Shown piece after piece: positions 1 through 8,646 of a stretch of DNA of 64,000 nucleotides. The DNA is from Catenulispora sp. MAP5-51 (GTDB lineage Bacteria > Actinomycetota > Actinomycetes > Streptomycetales > Catenulisporaceae), in the NCBI RefSeq assembly GCF_041261205.1, contig NZ_JBGCCH010000040.1:17230-81229 (forward strand), given 5' to 3'. The position numbers and the translations under genes are program-made. Position 1 is the first letter of the stretch. Every line of letters starts with the position of its first letter. Under the pieces are notes generated by a model, which saw nothing but the letters and a program-made list of their open reading frames with translations, did no database searches and had not been told where the DNA came from.

Positions 1-475
1 AGCGGGCGATCGCCTGGAACGTCCGCACCCGGGCGGCCAGCTCCTCGGCCCAGGGCTGTCCGGTCGCCGCCGCCCGCGCCGCGAGCTCGGGCCAGTCCCG
101 TGCCACCGGTTCCTCGACCGGCCCGGCGCTCCAGGCGGCATCGAGCGCGTGGATGCGCGCGAGGATCTCTCCGATCTCGAACCCGTACGCCGGCGACACC
201 GGCGCCTCCGGCACCTTCTCGCCCTCGACCCATCGATGGACGAGCGTGCCGCGGCCGGCCGAGATCGGCTCCGGCATCGGGATGCCGGCGGCGAAGGCCG
301 TCCGCTCGAACGCGAACACGTCCTCGCCGTGATACGTCCAGCGGCGGTCGCCCAGGTTCAGCTCCTTCACCGCGAACGACCCTTGATCGGTGTCGAGCCG
401 GTACATCCGGTTGGCGAACCCGCCGTGGACGCGGATCATCGGGCCGACCGGTGCGCCGAGCTGCGAAAGATCCAC
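1..475 (-). CDS. Aminoglycoside/choline phosphotransferase-family protein, N-terminal part
   Basis: This gene runs off the left edge, so only the first ~158 residues are visible. They form the N-lobe of a kinase-like phosphotransferase: a glycine-containing strand (VHGGFANRMYRL), a lysine in FAVKELN fitting the ATP-binding lysine, and the hinge-like stretch GTLVHRWVEGEKV, followed by a helix with RIHALDAAW. The catalytic HGD and DFG-like motifs would lie beyond the window. The first in-frame start after a stop is GTG at 473-475, with GGAG directly against it, so the spacing is poor. An ATG 12 codons in is an alternative. The substrate cannot be told; members phosphorylate antibiotics, sugars or small alcohols. 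Confidence 0.75.
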   Translation of the reverse strand, partial: MDLSQLGAPVGPMIRVHGGFANRMYRLDTDQGSFAVKELNLGDRRWTYHGEDVFAFERTAFAAGIPMPEPISAGRGTLVHRWVEGEKVPEAPVSPAYGFEIGEILARIHALDAAWSAGPVEEPVARDWPELAARAAATGQPWAEELAARVRTFQAIAR

Positions 476-592
476 CTCCGCATGCTAGGTCCGACGACCT
501 GTCGACGCACCGGGCTTTCCCGGGCGGTGGAGCTACATACACCCCACGAACACCATGTAGGGCCATCGTGCGAGCACGTCCCGGCTCGCAGA

Positions 593-611
593 CTTGAGGC
601 ATCACCTCAAG
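593..611. promoter_or_regulatory. Inverted repeat upstream of the lipase gene
   Basis: CTTGAGGcatcaCCTCAAG is a perfect 7-bp inverted repeat with a 5-nt spacer, ending 28 nt before the lipase start codon. A second, weaker repeat (CTACAT at 533-538, ATGTAG at 555-560) lies further up in the same 164-nt intergenic stretch. The position suits a repressor operator or a small leader hairpin. The cognate protein is not identifiable from this window. Confidence 0.45.
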
Positions 612-639
612 CCATCCATCTCGGGGAAAGAGAATCGCC

Positions 640-1932
640 ATGCGTTCCCACAGCCGTTCCCACAGCCGTTTCCGTCAGCACGCCGCGAAGTCCGTCGCGA
701 TCGGCGCGGCGGGCGCCTTGCTGCTGACCGTCGCCTCGGCCGCCTCGGCCACCGTCGCGAACGCCTCGACATCCGGGCCCGGTGCGTTCGAGCACGGCCG
801 GCAGCACCACGAGCCCGGCCGGTTGTTGTCCGTGACGGAGGTCGCGGCGCTGTCGCCGGATCAGGTGCAGGCGGCGGTGGTCCCGTTCTTCGGCGACACC
901 AAGCGGGTGCGCTATGCGGTCACCGACTACCGCATCACCTACAGCACCGTCGATCCGCAGGGCCGCGCGACGACCGCCAGCGGCCTGGTCGCCCTGCCCA
1001 CCGGCGCCGGCGACCGGCTGAACGTCATCTCCTACGACCACGGCACCAACCCGACCCGCGACGCGGTCGCCTCGGTCACCGCGGGCGGCGGCGACCGGGA
1101 GGCCGTCGAGCTGTTCGCCTCGGCCGGCTACGCCGCCGTCGCCCCGGACTACCTCGGACTGGGCACGGGCCCCGGCGTCCATCCGTACATGGATCTGGCC
1201 TCTGAGGTCACGGCCTCGGAGGACATGCTCACCGCGAGCCGCACCCTGGCCGGCCAGCACGACACGAGCCTGAATCCGCGGGTCATGGTCACCGGCTTCT
1301 CCCAGGGCGGCGCGGCGGCGATGGGCTTCGCGCACGCGATCCAGCAGGGCCAGGCAGGCACTTACTGGCGCCTGGGAGCCGTCGCACCGATGAGCGGCCC
1401 CTACAACGTCCGTACCGCTGAGATCCCCGCGCTGCTCAGCAACTCGCTCAACCCGGAGAGCGAAGTGCTCTACATCTCCTTCTGGACCGTGGCGATGAAC
1501 CGGATCTACCACTTCTACGCCAACCCAGCGGAGGTCTTCCAGCAGCCGTACGCCTCGATCGTCGAAGGCCTCTACGACGGCGACCACTCCGAGCAGGACA
1601 TCCTGTCGGCCTTGCCGAGCAACCCCGCAGCACTACTGACCCCGCAGTACACCGCACGTCTCCAGCACCCGACCGGCGCCCTGCTGACGGCGATGACGCA
1701 GAACGACGTCTCCTGCGACTGGCACCCGGACGCCCCGACGCAGATCTACGCCGCCAACGGCGACGACGGCGTCGCCTTCGCCAACGCCCAGCAGTGCCAG
1801 GCGCAACTAGCCGCGCACGGCGACCGCGTCAAGCTGATCGACGTCGGCGCCGTCGACCACAACACCTCCGCGGAGCTGGCCACGCCGCAGGTGCTGGCGT
1901 TCTTCAGCGACGCGGCTGACAGCGAGCGCTAG
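640..1932 (+). CDS. Secreted lipase/esterase-like alpha/beta hydrolase
   Basis: A 430-residue exported hydrolase. Residues ~1-42 form a signal peptide: an Arg/His-rich start, then a hydrophobic run GAAGALLLTVASAASA. The mature part has the alpha/beta-hydrolase order of the secretory-lipase family: strand VISYDHGT near 130, APDYLGLG near 170, and the nucleophile elbow TGFSQGG with Ser221. The C-terminal region offers an acid (ANGDDG) and a His (VDHNTS). These proteins cleave lipid or other ester bonds outside the cell; the substrate is unknown. Start chosen at 640 because GGGGAAAGAG lies 8-10 nt upstream. A strong terminator follows. Confidence 0.8.
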   Translation: MRSHSRSHSRFRQHAAKSVAIGAAGALLLTVASAASATVANASTSGPGAFEHGRQHHEPGRLLSVTEVAALSPDQVQAAVVPFFGDTKRVRYAVTDYRITYSTVDPQGRATTASGLVALPTGAGDRLNVISYDHGTNPTRDAVASVTAGGGDREAVELFASAGYAAVAPDYLGLGTGPGVHPYMDLASEVTASEDMLTASRTLAGQHDTSLNPRVMVTGFSQGGAAAMGFAHAIQQGQAGTYWRLGAVAPMSGPYNVRTAEIPALLSNSLNPESEVLYISFWTVAMNRIYHFYANPAEVFQQPYASIVEGLYDGDHSEQDILSALPSNPAALLTPQYTARLQHPTGALLTAMTQNDVSCDWHPDAPTQIYAANGDDGVAFANAQQCQAQLAAHGDRVKLIDVGAVDHNTSAELATPQVLAFFSDAADSER

Positions 1933-1944
1933 GGCCGTCGCCGT

Positions 1945-1983
1945 CGCGGGGTCCCACGCCTGATTCGGGCGTGGGACCCCGCG
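1945..1983. terminator. Bidirectional terminator between lipase and chitinase genes
   Basis: A perfect 16-bp GC-rich stem (1945-1960 pairing with 1968-1983) closes a 7-nt loop. It sits between two convergent genes, 13 nt after the lipase stop and 16 nt from the chitinase stop, so it can end both transcripts. No U-tract follows, as is usual in actinomycetes. Confidence 0.85.
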
Positions 1984-1999
1984 ACCGCTTTCGGCTATC

Positions 2000-3664
2000 T
2001 CAGCGTCCCTCCAACCCCTTCACGTTGTCCCCGAACGTCCATCCCAACGACCCGTCCCAGTTGATGGACCAGGTCATCAGTCCCTTGATCTGGCCGCCGA
2101 CGCTGTTCCACGCCTGGGAGACCAGCGAGGGGGTCATGTAGCCGCCGCCGGCGCCGGGCTGGGCGGGCAGGCCGGGGACCTGGTGGTCGTAGGGCACCTT
2201 GATCGTGGTGCCCTGGATGGTCAGGCCGTTGTTCAGGCACTGGGTCTGGACCTGGAAGCCCTGGACTGTGGCCGCCTCGTAGGAGTCGCCGGAGCAGCCG
2301 TACATGCTGCCGTTGTAGTACTGCATGTTCAGCCACCACAGGCGGCCGTTGTCCATGTACTTCTTGATGATCGGCAGGTACGCGCCCCAGATCGAGCCGT
2401 AGGTCACGCTGCCGCCGGTCACGTAGGCGGTCTCCGGGGCCATGGTCAGCCCGAAGTTCGACGGCATCTGCGCCAGCACGCCGTCGATGATGCGCTCCAG
2501 GTTCTGCTGCGAGGTCGACAGGGTGTTGATGTTGCCGCTGTCGGTCAGGCCGGTCTCGATGTCGATGTCGATGCCGTCGAAGTTGTACTGCTTCAGGATC
2601 GGCACGATCGTCGCGACGAACTTGTCGGCCGCGGCGCTGGAGCTGAGGTCGACGCTGGCGGTGGCGCCGCCGATCGACATCAGGATGGTCCCGCCGGCTG
2701 CCTTCTCCGCGCAGTAGTCGGCGGGGCTTCCGACCTTGACGTTGGTGTCCATGCCGTCCTGCCACTCCACGGTGCCGTCCGAGAGGATGACCGGGAACGC
2801 GGCGTTGATGACGTTGTACCCGTGCTGCTGGATCCGCGGGTCGTCGATCGGGATCCAGCCCAGGCCCGGGTGCACGCCGTTGAGCGCGCCGTCCCAGTTC
2901 TCCCAGTAGCCCTGGATCACCTTGCCGGCCGGGCGCGACTTCACCGGGCAGGTGCTGCCGCCGGGCGCGGAGGAGGAGCTGCTGGAGGACGGGCTGGTCG
3001 GCGTCGAGCTGGTCGGGCTCGTCGGCGTCGTGGGCGTGGTCGGTGGCGTGGTCGGGGTGGTCGGGGGCGCCGTGGGCGTGGTCGACGGCGTGGTGGGCGT
3101 CGTGCTCGGCGTCGTCGGCGGCGGTCCGGCCGGCCCGGTCAGCGCCAGGTCGTCGGCGTAGTACACCGGCTCGGCGTACCAGCCGTGGAGGTAGACCTGG
3201 ACGGAGGTCTGCGACGCGCCGGTCGTGAACGACACCGACAGCTGCTGCCAGCTGGTCGCCGACGGCGTCCACGTCGAGGTACCACCGGTCACGCCTATGT
3301 AGACGTAGGACCCTTCGACGTACCCGGAGAACGTGTACGCCGTGTTCGGCTGCACCGACACGGTCTGCGTGCACTGGGCGTTGTCCGAGCCGGAGGGAGT
3401 ACCGGCCAGCGCGTGGCTGCCGGAGTGCACCGGGCTGGCGACGACGGCTCCTGTACCGGCGTCGCACGTCCAACCGGACAAGTCCCCACTTTCGAAGCCG
3501 GGGTTGGTCAGCAGGTTGCCGGACGCAGCCGCCGGGGCCGAGCCCGGGGCGGCGGTGGCGTCCGTCGCGAAGCCCGCGGCCGCTCCCGCGAGCGCGAGCG
3601 CGCCGGCCGCCGCCCCTGCTGAGGCGAGAAGTTGTCGGCGGCGAGAACTGAGATTCCTGAGCAT
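2000..3664 (-). CDS. Secreted GH18 chitinase with N-terminal carbohydrate-binding module
   Basis: A 554-residue extracellular endochitinase. Order: a signal peptide with twin-Arg flavour (SSRRRQLLASAG, then an Ala-rich core); a CBM of the CBM4_9/16 type from about residue 45 (LLTNPGFESGDLSGW) to 185; a Pro/Thr then Ser-rich linker; and a GH18 barrel from ~240. The barrel shows LMSIGG (strand 3) and the catalytic DxxDxDxE motif DGIDIDIE with Glu370 as proton donor. Strand 6 is seen as TMAPE and the end as MTWSINWD. Start set at 3664 (GGAGG 7 nt upstream), not at the longer frame. A DasR-like site lies upstream, fitting control by chitin breakdown products. Confidence 0.93.
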   Translation of the reverse strand: MLRNLSSRRRQLLASAGAAAGALALAGAAAGFATDATAAPGSAPAAASGNLLTNPGFESGDLSGWTCDAGTGAVVASPVHSGSHALAGTPSGSDNAQCTQTVSVQPNTAYTFSGYVEGSYVYIGVTGGTSTWTPSATSWQQLSVSFTTGASQTSVQVYLHGWYAEPVYYADDLALTGPAGPPPTTPSTTPTTPSTTPTAPPTTPTTPPTTPTTPTSPTSSTPTSPSSSSSSSAPGGSTCPVKSRPAGKVIQGYWENWDGALNGVHPGLGWIPIDDPRIQQHGYNVINAAFPVILSDGTVEWQDGMDTNVKVGSPADYCAEKAAGGTILMSIGGATASVDLSSSAAADKFVATIVPILKQYNFDGIDIDIETGLTDSGNINTLSTSQQNLERIIDGVLAQMPSNFGLTMAPETAYVTGGSVTYGSIWGAYLPIIKKYMDNGRLWWLNMQYYNGSMYGCSGDSYEAATVQGFQVQTQCLNNGLTIQGTTIKVPYDHQVPGLPAQPGAGGGYMTPSLVSQAWNSVGGQIKGLMTWSINWDGSLGWTFGDNVKGLEGR

Positions 3665-3740
3665 CAAACGTCCTCCAGGCAGCACTACATGGCGAGTGGG
3701 CGGATACGCCTGCTGCTCCGGAGCTGCGGCTAGCACGCAG

Positions 3741-3756
3741 ATTGGACTAGACCTGT
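3741..3756. promoter_or_regulatory. DasR-like responsive element (dre) upstream of the chitinase
   Basis: TGGACTAGACCT (3743-3754) matches 10 of 12 positions of the dre core TGGTCTAGACCA bound by DasR, the GntR-family repressor that senses GlcN-6-P in streptomycetes and controls chitinase genes. It lies ~80 nt upstream of the chitinase start in an otherwise featureless intergenic stretch. Binding is inferred from the motif; no dasR gene lies in this window. Confidence 0.6.
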
Positions 3757-3819
3757 GGGGCTGTCAAGACGTCTGCGCTTGACCGTTTCCGGCGGAGGTA
3801 CGAAAGGGCAGCGCTCTGC

Positions 3820-4195
3820 TCAGCGCGCCAGCGGCGACACGGTCCCGCCGATGTCCAACACCCCGGTGATCGCCGGCGCGGCAGCGCTCGCGGCGGGCAG
3901 CGCGGCGGTGTGATCGGGTACTGCGACGGTCGCCGAGCCGACTTGCAGCGAGGTGACGTGCCGCGACCCGGCCACCAGCAGGTACTGCTTGCCCTGCGGC
4001 GAGCGCCACCGGGTGTCGGCGACGATGTGCTGCGAGAAGCGGCTGCACGCGCGGCCTTCGGCCTCTGATCCGGTCTGCTGCGCGGGCGCGCTGCCCGGCG
4101 GCAGGAAGGTGGTGGCGGTGGAGCCGGTGCCGTCCCAGCGGTCGGCGCGGGTGCAGATCCAGGTGGCCGTGCCCGCGGACTGCGGCGTGGCCCTT
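3820..4195 (-). pseudogene. C-terminal remnant of an unrecognised exported protein
   Basis: Reading the minus strand from about 4195 to the stop at 3820-3822 gives an open ~120-residue tail with no start (TATWICTRADRWDG near the top, GKQYLLVAGSRHVTSLQVG in the middle, ending DIGGTVSPLAR). It resembles the tail of a secreted or membrane-anchored hypothetical protein. It is joined out of frame to the DapA-like fragment at ~4195, so both are read from the right but neither is complete. Function unknown, almost surely non-functional. Confidence 0.55.
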
Positions 4196-4484
4196 CACCC
4201 GGTCGATCTCGGCTTCGTCGAGCTGGATGTAGGGCAGCGCGGTGCGCGGGTTGGCGATCACGCCCCGCAGGTACAACGCGGCCTTGAAAGCGCCCAGCGC
4301 CGAAGAAGCCCGGCCCATGCGCTCGGCCCCGCCCACGCCGACCAGCTCGAACAGGCTGCATCAGCCGCTCCTGCTCCTGCTTGGCCGCGTCCCAGTCGCC
4401 GGCCTGCGCCAGCGCGTACAGGCGGGCGTAGCCGTGCGGATCGACGTTGCCCAGGCCGGGCACGACGCCGTCTGTCCGCCGAGC
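4196..4484 (-). pseudogene. C-terminal remnant of a DapA/N-acetylneuraminate-lyase family gene
   Basis: From 4484 leftwards the minus strand reads GVVPGLGNVDPHGYARLY, then DWDAAKQEQERLM, a frame change near 4345-4360, then LFELVGVGGAERMG and GAFKAALYLRGVIANP, ending with DEAEIDRVKGH. This is the last third of a dihydrodipicolinate-synthase-family aldolase. The N-terminal barrel half with the Tyr and Lys active-site residues is gone, and there is at least one frameshift. Its broken 5' edge coincides with the broken 5' edge of the plus-strand cupin, as expected from one deletion between divergent genes. Confidence 0.75.
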
Positions 4485-5242
4485 TCGGCATCACCGGCGG
4501 TCCGGCCACCAGCCCGGCGCTCGTGGCGAGCTTCGTGCGCATCAACGCCGGCGAGAAGCTGGCGACCGACACCGAGGCGACCTCGGAGCTCTACTACGTG
4601 CTCTCCGGACGCGGCTGGTCGGAGATCTCAGGACGCGTCGTCACCTGGGAGAAGGGCGACGTCCTCACGCTCCCCGCGCACACCCCGGCGACCCACCACG
4701 GCCTCACCGACGCCGCCCTGTACTGGGTCACGGACGAGCCCCTGCTGCGCTACCTCGGCGTCACCCCGAAGACCGCGCGCTTCCTGCCGACCAAGTTCCC
4801 TCGCCGGCGCCTCACCGACGAGCTCGCCGCGATCGCCGGCCGTCCCGGTGCCAACGCGAAGAACCGCGTCAGCGTGCTGCTGGCCAACGCCGAGCAGACC
4901 CAGACCCTGACCATCACCCACACCCTCTGGGCGATGTTCGGGCTGCTCCCGGCCGGCCAGGTCCAGCGCCCGCACCGGCACCAGTCGGTCGCCCTGGACC
5001 TGATCCTGGACACCCCGGAGGGCTGCTACACCCTGCTCGGCGACCGCCTCGACGAGCGCGGCGAGATCGTCGACCCCGTGCGGGTGGACTGGGTCCCGGG
5101 CGGCGCGTTCATCACCCCGCCCGGCAAGTGGCACGCGCACGTCAACGAGACCGGCACCGACGCGCACCTGATCCCGATCCAGGACGCCGGGCTCCATACT
5201 TACCTTCGTTCCCTGGACATCCGTTTCAGCGACCGACGCTGA
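4478..5242 (+). pseudogene. 5'-truncated gentisate 1,2-dioxygenase-like bicupin
   Basis: About 254 residues of a two-cupin protein begin abruptly with LSAELGITGGPATSP at ~4478, with no start codon or RBS at the junction. The first cupin shows ELYYVLSGRGWSEI and PAHTPATHHG. The second shows QRPHRHQSVALDLIL and PPGKWHAHVNETG, with His residues able to bind Fe(II). The sequence fits gentisate/salicylate-type ring-cleaving dioxygenases missing their N-terminus. A GTG at 4536 could give a shorter product, so residual expression cannot be excluded. The GntR regulator 59 nt downstream is probably its former operon partner. Confidence 0.7.
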
Positions 5243-5301
5243 CGGCTCTGTCAGCACACGAACGTGTCAGCACGCGAACCGGCAGCACGAGAGAGGCGGC
5301 G

Positions 5302-5961
5302 ATGACCGACCTCGGCAAGGCCTCAGCAGCCGACCGCGCGTACGCCTACACCCGGCAGCAGATCCTCACCGGCGCCGTCGCGGCGGGCGATCTGATCAGC
5401 GAGGGCGAGATCGCCTCGGCGACCGGCCTGAGCCGCACGCCGGTGCGCGAGGCGTTCCTGCGGCTGCAAGGCGAGGGCGCGCTGCGTCTGCACCCCAAGC
5501 GCGGCGCGCTGGTCGTCCCGGTCTCGGTGGCCGAGATCCGGCAGGTGCTCCAGGCGCGCCTGCTGATCGAGTCCTTCGCCGCCGAGCAGGTCATCGCCGC
5601 CGATGCCGGGACCCGCGCCGCGTTGGCCGCGGAACTCGCCGCCTCGATGCGGCGCCAGCAGGACCTGACCGCCGCCGGCGACCACGCCGCCTCCGTCGCC
5701 GAGGACCGCACCTTCCACGAGCTGATCGTGCGCGCGGGAGGCAACGATCTGCTGGCCGACTTCTACGACGTCCTGCGCGACCGGCAGCTGCGCATGGGCA
5801 GCGACGCCCTGCGCCGCACCGCCGAACGCCGGCACAGCATCGCCGCGCAGCACGCCCGGCTGGCCGAGCTCATCGCGAGCGGGAGCGCCGAGGAGTTCCG
5901 GCAGGCTGCTGAGGAGCACCTGCGGGGAACGCGGGAGGCACTGCTCGGACTGCCGGTGTGA
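5302..5961 (+). CDS. GntR-family regulator with FCD ligand domain
   Basis: A 219-residue transcription factor. Residues ~10-75 are the winged helix (AYAYTRQQILTG, ISEGEIASATGLSRTPVREAFLRLQGEGAL). Residues ~85-215 are an all-helical FCD domain (QVLQARLLIESFAAEQV, FHELIVRAGGNDLLADFY) that in this family binds carboxylic acids with a metal. Start at 5302 follows GAGAGG by 6 nt. It follows the truncated dioxygenase-like cupin on the same strand and may once have controlled an aromatic-acid operon. Its targets may now be lost. Confidence 0.88.
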   Translation: MTDLGKASAADRAYAYTRQQILTGAVAAGDLISEGEIASATGLSRTPVREAFLRLQGEGALRLHPKRGALVVPVSVAEIRQVLQARLLIESFAAEQVIAADAGTRAALAAELAASMRRQQDLTAAGDHAASVAEDRTFHELIVRAGGNDLLADFYDVLRDRQLRMGSDALRRTAERRHSIAAQHARLAELIASGSAEEFRQAAEEHLRGTREALLGLPV

Positions 5962-6026
5962 TGGCGGTGTGATGGCGGTCGCCGCTGAGACGTTTCCTTT
6001 GCCGGTAAGGCTTTCAGCTCACGGTT

Positions 6027-6479
6027 CTAGCTCGGCGACGAACCCCGCGAGCGCCGCCGCCCGCCGAACAGCAGCCCGGCACCGAGCACCAGCATCGAGA
6101 CCGCCGCCACCGCCGCCGACAAGTCCATACCCGTACGCGGCAGCGTCGGGAGACGCGGCGGCACGTGCGGCATGGGCCGCTTGTACGGAGGGGTCGGCGG
6201 GCCCGGCGGCGGGGTGCTTCTCGGTCAGGGTGCAGGTCGTCGGGCCGGTGAAGTACTGGCGGGGGAAGGCACCGGAGGTCTGGCCGGGGGCCACGGTCAG
6301 CGTGGCCGTCGTGCCGTCCTCGCAGCTGAGCTCGAGCACGGCCGGGCGGGGGCGCGCAGGCCGGTGTCACCGGTCGTGGTCTTGGTGATGTCCAGCGTGC
6401 TGTTCAGCAGGGCAAGTTGGTCCGCTGCGGTGGAGAGACCACGATCCCGCGGTGCCTCCCGCAGCGGCGGATAGACCAT
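6027..6479 (-). pseudogene. Broken LPXTG cell-wall protein with DUF5979-like repeat
   Basis: Three frames must be joined to read this gene. From 6479 (GGAG then ATG) comes MVYPPLREAP..., then LDITKTTTGDTGLRAP. After a shift near 6340 comes LELSCEDGTTATLTVAPGQ with FTGPTTCTLTEKHP, a DUF5979-type repeat. After a second shift near 6190 comes PPRLPTLPRTGMDLSAAV, a hydrophobic span and GGRRRSRGSSPS before the stop at 6027-6029. The LPRTG motif plus membrane span and basic tail is a sortase anchor. The gene looks like the shrunken, frameshifted end of a larger surface protein. Confidence 0.75.
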
Positions 6480-6615
6480 CTCCGATTTCCCTCTCCTGCG
6501 CAAGGGGTATCTGGATGTTCATATAAACAACCATGACACAGGCGGCTACGGGCAACCCGAGCCGCGGCGCCGACCGATCCCCTAGCCTGGATGTTCGGGC
6601 CCGGGCGAAAGGCAT

Positions 6616-8646
6616 GTGGTGCGGATGGTTCCCAGCTCCCCGGCGAACTCCCCGACCGCGTCGACACCGGAGGTGAGCCCCGAGCGTGCGGCAGCCCTCG
6701 GCCGGCTGCAGTACCTGCTCGACTCGGCACGTCCGGTCGACATACCGGTCGTCGCGTCCGCGCTGTCGGAAGCCGAGCTCGCCGCGGTCGTCGAGGCCTC
6801 ACGGGGCCGACTCAGCGCTCCGCTGCGCGAGTACGTCCTCGTCCATGGGCCCTCCCGCGCGCTGGTCGCGCTGGCCCGCCAAGTGCTGCTCCACGGCGAC
6901 CGGGACAGATACACCATGGAACGTCTTCTGACGCGCTTCGACGAGGAAGTCGACGCGGTGTTCTTCGAGAACGCGTCCTTCACGTTCAGGGAACGGGAGG
7001 CCCGCGACATCATCCTGCGAAGGCGCAAGGGACCCGACGGCCACGCCGTCATCGCTCCGCGGATCAAGCAGAAGCTGCTGGACGCCGTGACCGCAGCCGA
7101 CGGCAAGCCCGGCGAGCCACTGATATCCCAGCTGGCCGTCGCCGACGATCCGGACCTGGTCCGGGCCCTGCTGCCGTTCGCCGGCCGGCTCAACGCGCGC
7201 CGGGCGGCGACCGTGATCGCGACCCTGGCGGCCCACGGCCTGAAGAAGGAGGCGAGACGGCATCGCGCGCTGTGGGCGGGCCGGGGTCGGGACTTCACCG
7301 TTCTGGGATTGCGGCGCTTCGCCAAGCCGTCGGCCAAATACGTGCCGCACGACAGGTTCGACTACGCGTGGAATCGCATGCCGACACCCCTGCCCGCGGA
7401 CACATACGGCAGGTTCGTCGGCGCCGACCAGTCGCCGCCCTCGGCCGACCAACTCAAACGGATCCGCGATGCGGCGTTGTTCTCGCTGCGGACCGGGACC
7501 ATGGCGGCCGCCGACGTCCTGGAGCACACCCGCCCGGCCGCGCTCACAGTCGCGCTGGCCGCCGGCGAGTCCGACGACCCCGAGCGGCCGGGGATGCGAC
7601 GAGCCGCGAACGATATACGGGCCCTTATCGCCGAGCGCGCCGCTGAGCGGTTCGCCGATGACCCGAAGGGCTGGGCCCAAACCATCACCTGGGTGAACTA
7701 CTACCAGGGCACCCTGCCCGAACTGCTCGCCGATCCGGATTCGGCCCGCGATCGGAGCATCTCGCAGCATTTCAGCTCCCGCCTGCACACCGACCTCGAC
7801 GCCGCCAACGTCCTGCTCGCGATCGCGCCTCCCGACATCACCCGGCGCGCCCTGCTCACCGAGAACATGGAGGCCACCATCGCTGACCTGGCCGCTGGGA
7901 CCCCGTTGCGCCGCGTACTGGTCGAGCACGTCCTCACCCGCGGCACCGTGCCACAGCGCCAACGACTGGCGGCCAACGAGGCCACCCCCGATTCGGTCCT
8001 GTCCCGCCTGCTGGAACGGTCGGAGAAGACAGACATCGCCATCACGGTCCTGCACCGCGAAGAGGTCGGCCGCGACGTCCGCGACATCGCGTGCACCAAA
8101 GCTCGGCGCGGACTCCCCCTGAAGAACTGGATCTCGGATCGCGCACACGACGATCCCGGAGCGGCGCTTCTGGCGCTGAGCGCCAAGGCCGACCATCCGG
8201 ACTTCATCCTCAACGTCCTGCGCTTGACCATCAACGATTTCGACGGCGGCGGCCGGATCGCCGCCTACACGCTGCTGGCCGACGTTGTCGGCTTGGAGGC
8301 CGTATGGGCGCTGGAGCTGGAGACCACCGGAAACCTCGAGGCGATGGCACCCTATGTGCGCGCCACCATGGCCACCGGCGACACCGTGCCGCTGATCGAG
8401 GCGGCCCGCGAACACCCCTTCCGCTCGGCCGAAGCCGACGAAGTCCCGACCTCGCCGTCACGCACGGACGAAAGCCTCGATCGGCAGCTGGACCGACCGC
8501 TGGAGGACCTGATCCGCACCCGCCTCGACGGCCGCACCGACCGCTGGCTCGAGCTCCTCGATCTGTTGCAGGCCCGGCCTGAGGCTTCCGACGAAGAGCT
8601 CATCGCGGAATTCGACGCCGGCACCGCGGATCGTGGCGGGCTTTAG
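6616..8646 (+). CDS. Large helical hypothetical protein
   Basis: A 676-residue soluble protein I do not recognise. It has no signal peptide or membrane span and is rich in short amphipathic helices (SPERAAALGRLQYLLDSARP, REYVLVHGPSRALVALARQVLL, AADVLEHTRPAALTVALAAGES), suggesting a HEAT/ARM-like solenoid. No catalytic motif is visible. The start is uncertain: GTG at 6616, GTG at 6619 (best spacing from AAAGG) or ATG at 6625. Its stop overlaps the stop of the convergent SnoaL-like gene by 4 nt. The upstream ~135 nt is the most AT-rich nearby stretch and holds GTTCATATAAAC (6517-6528), possibly promoter DNA. Confidence 0.75.
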   Translation: MVRMVPSSPANSPTASTPEVSPERAAALGRLQYLLDSARPVDIPVVASALSEAELAAVVEASRGRLSAPLREYVLVHGPSRALVALARQVLLHGDRDRYTMERLLTRFDEEVDAVFFENASFTFREREARDIILRRRKGPDGHAVIAPRIKQKLLDAVTAADGKPGEPLISQLAVADDPDLVRALLPFAGRLNARRAATVIATLAAHGLKKEARRHRALWAGRGRDFTVLGLRRFAKPSAKYVPHDRFDYAWNRMPTPLPADTYGRFVGADQSPPSADQLKRIRDAALFSLRTGTMAAADVLEHTRPAALTVALAAGESDDPERPGMRRAANDIRALIAERAAERFADDPKGWAQTITWVNYYQGTLPELLADPDSARDRSISQHFSSRLHTDLDAANVLLAIAPPDITRRALLTENMEATIADLAAGTPLRRVLVEHVLTRGTVPQRQRLAANEATPDSVLSRLLERSEKTDIAITVLHREEVGRDVRDIACTKARRGLPLKNWISDRAHDDPGAALLALSAKADHPDFILNVLRLTINDFDGGGRIAAYTLLADVVGLEAVWALELETTGNLEAMAPYVRATMATGDTVPLIEAAREHPFRSAEADEVPTSPSRTDESLDRQLDRPLEDLIRTRLDGRTDRWLELLDLLQARPEASDEELIAEFDAGTADRGGL

